The notes under the pieces were generated by a model that saw only the letters and a program-made list of their open reading frames with translations, had not been told where the DNA came from and did not search any database. DNA of 8,721 nucleotides from Syntrophomonadaceae bacterium (GTDB taxonomy: Bacteria; Bacillota; Syntrophomonadia; Syntrophomonadales; Syntrophomonadaceae). This document shows positions 6,373 through 8,721 of this stretch, one piece after another (the stretch's first letter is position 1; the number at the start of each line of letters is the position of its first letter). The position numbers and the translations under genes were made by a program. The stretch is taken from assembly GCA_031265005.1 (NCBI GenBank), contig JAISDD010000275.1, forward strand, positions 1 through 8,721. Direction: 5' to 3'.

Positions 6373-6381
6373 CCTCCTTTA
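6373..6381 (-). promoter_or_regulatory. rplB stop fused to rpsS Shine-Dalgarno (TAAAGGAGG)
   Basis: The rplB TAA overlaps the AAAGGAGG binding site of rpsS, with 7 nt from AGGAGG to the ATG. The fused stop and initiation signal suggests termination-reinitiation. Confidence 0.75.
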
Positions 6382-7203
6382 CTTACGTTTTCTCACAATC
6401 ATTTTATCTGACGATTTCTTCTTGCGGGTTTTTCCTCCTATGGCAATTTTACCCCAAGGCGAAACCGGGTATTTTCTTCCTATAGGCGCTCGTCCTTCTC
6501 CTCCGCCGTGAGGATGGTCAACCGGGTTCATAACTGAGCCGCGAACCGTAGGCCTAATTCCTACCCAGCGTGATTTTCCCGCTTTCCCTATCGTTTGATT
6601 TTCATAATCCAAATTGCCCACTTGCCCAATAGTAGCGCGGCATGCTATATGAATCAATCTGACTTCACCGGAAGGCAACCGCACATGGGCATAATTACCT
6701 TCTTTCGCCATTAGCTGAGCTACCACTCCGGCCGAACGTACCAATTGCCCTCCCTTGCCAGGGCGCAGTTCAACGTTGTGTATTAAAGATCCTACTGGAA
6801 TATCCTGTAACGGCAAGGTATTCCCAATTTTTATATCCGATTCTTTGCCGGAAACAACTTTATCTCCTACTTTCAGATTGTTAGGAGCTATAATATAAGC
6901 CTTGAAACCATCCGCATAATGCAATAACGCTATGTTGGCAGAACGATTGGGATCATATTCTATAGCGGCAACTTTAGCCGGAACATTATCTTTTCTCCTT
7001 TTAAAATCAATAATGCGATACAGGCGTTTATGCCCTCCGCCCTTATGTCTGACCGTCAGGCGTCCTTGCGCGTTTCTTCCCGCTTTTCTTTTCAAGGGCG
7101 CCGTCAAGCTTTTCTCCGGTTCTGTCTTAGTGATTTCATCAAACGTCAATATGGTCATATGCCTTCTGCTTGGCGTAGTAGGCTTGAACTTTTTTATCCC
7201 CAA
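6379..7203 (-). CDS. rplB: 50S ribosomal protein L2
   Basis: L2 is the most conserved large-subunit protein; it supports subunit association and the peptidyl-transferase centre. The product from the TTG at 7203 is 274 aa (family about 273-277), starting [36 protein letters not shown] (42-60) marks the N-terminal RNA-binding part. Near the C-terminus [18 protein letters not shown] (225-242) holds the conserved histidine equivalent to E. coli His229 (H230 here), followed by [17 protein letters not shown]. The frame also has a TTG two codons upstream (7209), but that lies only 3 nt from the GGGAGG site, whereas 7203 has 9 nt and gives the conserved N-terminus. No ATG is available before codon 16. 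The gap to rplW is 36 nt, the longest in the window. Confidence 0.97.
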   Translation of the reverse strand: MGIKKFKPTTPSRRHMTILTFDEITKTEPEKSLTAPLKRKAGRNAQGRLTVRHKGGGHKRLYRIIDFKRRKDNVPAKVAAIEYDPNRSANIALLHYADGFKAYIIAPNNLKVGDKVVSGKESDIKIGNTLPLQDIPVGSLIHNVELRPGKGGQLVRSAGVVAQLMAKEGNYAHVRLPSGEVRLIHIACRATIGQVGNLDYENQTIGKAGKSRWVGIRPTVRGSVMNPVDHPHGGGEGRAPIGRKYPVSPWGKIAIGGKTRKKKSSDKMIVRKRK

Positions 7204-7212
7204 TTGCAAAAA

Positions 7213-7221
7213 CCTCCCTTT
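7213..7221 (-). promoter_or_regulatory. Shine-Dalgarno for rplB, selects the TTG at 7203
   Basis: AAAGGGAGG lies 9 nt before the TTG at 7203 and 3 nt before the TTG at 7209. Spacing favours the downstream TTG. Confidence 0.75.
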
Positions 7222-7239
7222 AGCAAAGAGTTTATCTGT

Positions 7240-7527
7240 TTATACATTGTCAAAAATTCTGATTTTCTCACCTGAACGTACTTTGACAATAGCTTTTTTA
7301 TAATCCGGTTTTTTTCCGATAAAACGACCCATTTTTTTAGGTTTTCCTTTAACATTCATAGTGCTGACTTTTTCCACGTTTACTTTAAAAATCTTCTCTA
7401 TCGCGTTTTTGATTTCTGTTTTATTGCTGCGTTTACCAACAATGAACGTGTATTTGTTTTCTTCCAGCAAATTCATGGATTTTTCCGTAACCAACGGCCT
7501 GATTATTACGTCTCGCAGGTCTTTCAT
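7240..7527 (-). CDS. rplW: 50S ribosomal protein L23
   Basis: L23 lies at the polypeptide tunnel exit, where it is the main docking site for trigger factor and contacts the signal recognition particle. The 95-aa product begins [20 protein letters not shown], with the family signature [10 protein letters not shown] at 8-17. Also typical are [20 protein letters not shown] and [19 protein letters not shown] (the extended loop region), with DYKKAIVKV toward the end. Its ATG overlaps the rplD TGA as ATGA, a 4-nt overlap typical of translational coupling. A GAGGGGG purine stretch in the rplD end is a plausible binding site about 10 nt upstream. Confidence 0.98.
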   Translation of the reverse strand: MKDLRDVIIRPLVTEKSMNLLEENKYTFIVGKRSNKTEIKNAIEKIFKVNVEKVSTMNVKGKPKKMGRFIGKKPDYKKAIVKVRSGEKIRIFDNV

Positions 7528-8150
7528 CTGTCAAATACCCCCTCTACCATGGCTACTGCGTCTTTGGTCATCAGCAGAGTATTGTACTTTAATAAATCGT
7601 ATACATTTATAAATTCCGCTCTTAAGTATTTGACTCCCTGTATATTCCGCGCCGATTTGTCAGTATTATCATTGTTTCCAGTCGTTACTACCAAAGCTGT
7701 ATTCAATATATTTAAATTATCCAATACCTGCAGCATTAATTTTGTTTTAGGCACTTCAAAAGCTAGACTATCTATTATGACCATACTCTGATCCAAAACT
7801 TTACTTGACAGCGCAGAACGCATAGCTAATCTTCTGACTTTTTTCGGTAATTTGTAGGAATAATCCCTGGGTTTAGGCCCAAAAATAATTCCTCCTCCTC
7901 TCCATATGGGACTACGCGAGCTTCCAGCTCTCGCCCGCCCGGTACCTTTCTGACGCCAGGGTTTTTTTCCGCCTCCCCTGACTTCCGCCCGTGTTTTAGT
8001 AGACGAGGTGCCTAATCTTTTATTAGCCATCTGCATTTTCACAAAATCGTATAAAACAGCATTGTTGGGTTTTATGCCAAAAACATTTTCGCTTAGCTCG
8101 ATATCCCCAACCTGCGCCCCATTCATATCATATACTGCTAACTTAGGCAT
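7524..8150 (-). CDS. rplD: 50S ribosomal protein L4
   Basis: L4 binds 23S rRNA and extends a loop into the exit tunnel constriction; in E. coli it also represses the S10 operon by attenuation and translation control. From the ATG at 8150 the protein is 208 aa and starts [20 protein letters not shown]. The extended loop carries [16 protein letters not shown] (59-74) and [12 protein letters not shown], with no visible change or insertion of the macrolide-resistance kind. [20 protein letters not shown] follows from about 90. A longer frame starts at an ATG at 8171, but its seven extra codons contain the Shine-Dalgarno (AAAGGAGG), 9 nt before the ATG at 8150, so the shorter start is preferred. 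The gap to rplC is 26 nt. Confidence 0.97.
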   Translation of the reverse strand: MPKLAVYDMNGAQVGDIELSENVFGIKPNNAVLYDFVKMQMANKRLGTSSTKTRAEVRGGGKKPWRQKGTGRARAGSSRSPIWRGGGIIFGPKPRDYSYKLPKKVRRLAMRSALSSKVLDQSMVIIDSLAFEVPKTKLMLQVLDNLNILNTALVVTTGNNDNTDKSARNIQGVKYLRAEFINVYDLLKYNTLLMTKDAVAMVEGVFDR

Positions 8151-8159
8151 TGCTCTTTG

Positions 8160-8167
8160 CCTCCTTT
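8160..8167 (-). promoter_or_regulatory. Shine-Dalgarno for rplD, fixes the ATG at 8150
   Basis: AAAGGAGG lies 9 nt before the ATG at 8150 and is located inside the longer frame beginning at the ATG at 8171. That upstream ATG is therefore unlikely to be the start. Confidence 0.85.
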
Positions 8168-8176
8168 GCATCGAAT

Positions 8177-8721
8177 TTAAGCCTTAATGGAATTTTTAAT
8201 GGTGACTAAACCTTTTTTAGGACCAGGGATAGCTCCCTTGATCAGTATCAGGTTTTTGTCCGGATAGACTTTTACTACCTTTAACCCTTGAACTGTAACT
8301 CTTTCTCCACCCATATGCCCAGGCATTTTCCTGCCTTTAAAAACTCTTGCCGGCCCCTTAGCTCCTAAGGAACCTGAGCGCCGGTGGTATTTAGAGCCAT
8401 GTCCCATAGAACCGCGTGAAAAATTGTGCCTTTTGACCCCGCCGGCAAATCCTTTACCTTTAGAAACCCCAATAACATCTACGGTTTCTCCCGGTTCAAA
8501 GATATCGGCTTTAATCTCCTGCCCAATCTCATAAGCGCCAACATTTTCTATACGAAATTCACGTATAAAGCGTAATAGTCTGACATTTGCCTTTTTGAAA
8601 TGCCCTTTCAAGGGTTTGTTGGCTTTTTTTTCTTTCAGGTTGTAAAAACCTACCTGAATAGCTGTATACCCATCATTTTCAATATTTTTTTTCTGTAATA
8701 CGACGCAAGGTCCAGATTCAA
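8177..8721 (-). CDS. rplC: 50S ribosomal protein L3, N-terminus missing
   Basis: L3 initiates 50S assembly and sends a branched loop towards the peptidyl-transferase centre. The open frame continues without a stop to the window edge, giving 180 residues; compared with about 205-210 aa in the family, some 26-30 N-terminal residues are missing. The visible part begins [11 protein letters not shown], continues with [10 protein letters not shown] and [14 protein letters not shown], and includes [14 protein letters not shown] at fragment residues 87-100, [11 protein letters not shown], and KMPGHMG at 131-137. A TTG at 8611 could be mistaken for a start, but it encodes the internal leucine of KPLKGHF, and the conserved sequence upstream shows the protein begins earlier. 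The true start lies outside the window. Confidence 0.97.
   Translation of the reverse strand, partial: ESGPCVVLQKKNIENDGYTAIQVGFYNLKEKKANKPLKGHFKKANVRLLRFIREFRIENVGAYEIGQEIKADIFEPGETVDVIGVSKGKGFAGGVKRHNFSRGSMGHGSKYHRRSGSLGAKGPARVFKGRKMPGHMGGERVTVQGLKVVKVYPDKNLILIKGAIPGPKKGLVTIKNSIKA

Larger units (their letters stand above)
1..8721 (-). other. S10-spc ribosomal protein operon, internal segment
   Basis: Twenty-one consecutive genes run in one direction in the canonical order rplC-rplD-rplW-rplB-rpsS-rplV-rpsC-rplP-rpmC-rpsQ-rplN-rplX-rplE-rpsN-rpsH-rplF-rplR-rpsE-rpmD-rplO-secY. Gaps are 0 to 36 nt and four junctions overlap, leaving no room for an internal promoter or terminator outside coding sequence. 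In E. coli the S10 and spc units are separate operons dividing between rpmC/rpsQ and rplN; here that junction has only 30 nt with a ribosome binding site, so the two are probably cotranscribed, as in Bacillus. Both ends of the window fall inside genes. The rpsJ gene is expected upstream of rplC, and adk, map or infA downstream of secY, but neither is visible. Confidence 0.97.

Noticed and set aside
7204..7239. The longest gap in the window (36 nt) as a site for a promoter, terminator or small RNA
   Set aside because: It contains only the rplB ribosome binding site; I see no inverted repeat followed by a T-run and no -35/-10 pair.
6932..7303. A 123-codon plus-strand open frame opposite rplB and rplW
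   Set aside because: It crosses two conserved genes in antisense and is a by-product of their codon usage; there is no independent evidence for expression.
8151..8171. A 7-residue N-terminal extension of L4 starting at an upstream ATG
   Set aside because: The extra codons are the Shine-Dalgarno region itself, and the family N-terminus begins at MPKLAVYD.
8609..8611. A TTG that could be taken as an internal start of rplC
   Set aside because: The 36 codons upstream encode conserved L3 sequence, so this is an internal leucine codon and the gene simply runs off the window.
8624..8692. Two runs of eight A on the coding strand of rplC (8624-8631 and 8685-8692) as possible slippage or frameshift sites
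   Set aside because: The conserved L3 frame is continuous across both, there is no overlapping alternative product, and such runs are common in AT-rich lysine codons.

Overview
The window is an uninterrupted piece of a bacterial S10-spc ribosomal-protein operon, read entirely from the minus strand. In transcription order (high to low coordinates) it holds rplC (5' end missing), rplD, rplW, rplB, rpsS, rplV, rpsC, rplP, rpmC, rpsQ, rplN, rplX, rplE, rpsN, rpsH, rplF, rplR, rpsE, rpmD, rplO and the first 21 codons of secY. This is the classical bacterial gene order, with no insertion, deletion or rearrangement. The products are eleven 50S and eight 30S proteins encoded in full, a partial 50S protein (L3), and the start of the SecY translocon channel.

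The organism looks like a low-to-moderate G+C member of the Firmicutes, probably a clostridial, Peptococcaceae-like lineage. The reasons are strong AGGAGG-type ribosome binding sites before nearly every gene, a short four-cysteine (zinc) S14, an L24 with a C-terminal zinc ribbon, protein sequences close to what I recall of Bacillus and Clostridia homologues, and many GTG and TTG starts. This is an inference from family resemblance; genus cannot be read from the window.

Packing is very tight. The longest gap is 36 nt (rplW-rplB). Four junctions overlap: rplD/rplW by 4 nt (ATGA), rplV/rpsC by 1 nt (TAGTG), rpsC/rplP by 1 nt (TAATG) and rplP/rpmC by 14 nt. The rplO stop abuts the secY ATG. At several other junctions the stop codon is part of, or adjacent to, the next Shine-Dalgarno sequence. 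I see no promoter, terminator, leader, RNA gene, mobile element, repeat array or CRISPR, so the segment is probably one internal piece of a longer transcript that begins upstream (rpsJ expected) and continues into secY.

The features are conserved housekeeping genes and I do not see an undescribed biological system. The points worth a second look concern translation signals: half of the 20 visible start codons are not ATG, several starts differ from the longest reading frame once Shine-Dalgarno spacing is considered, and TAG stops are fairly frequent and often fused to the next gene's initiation signal.
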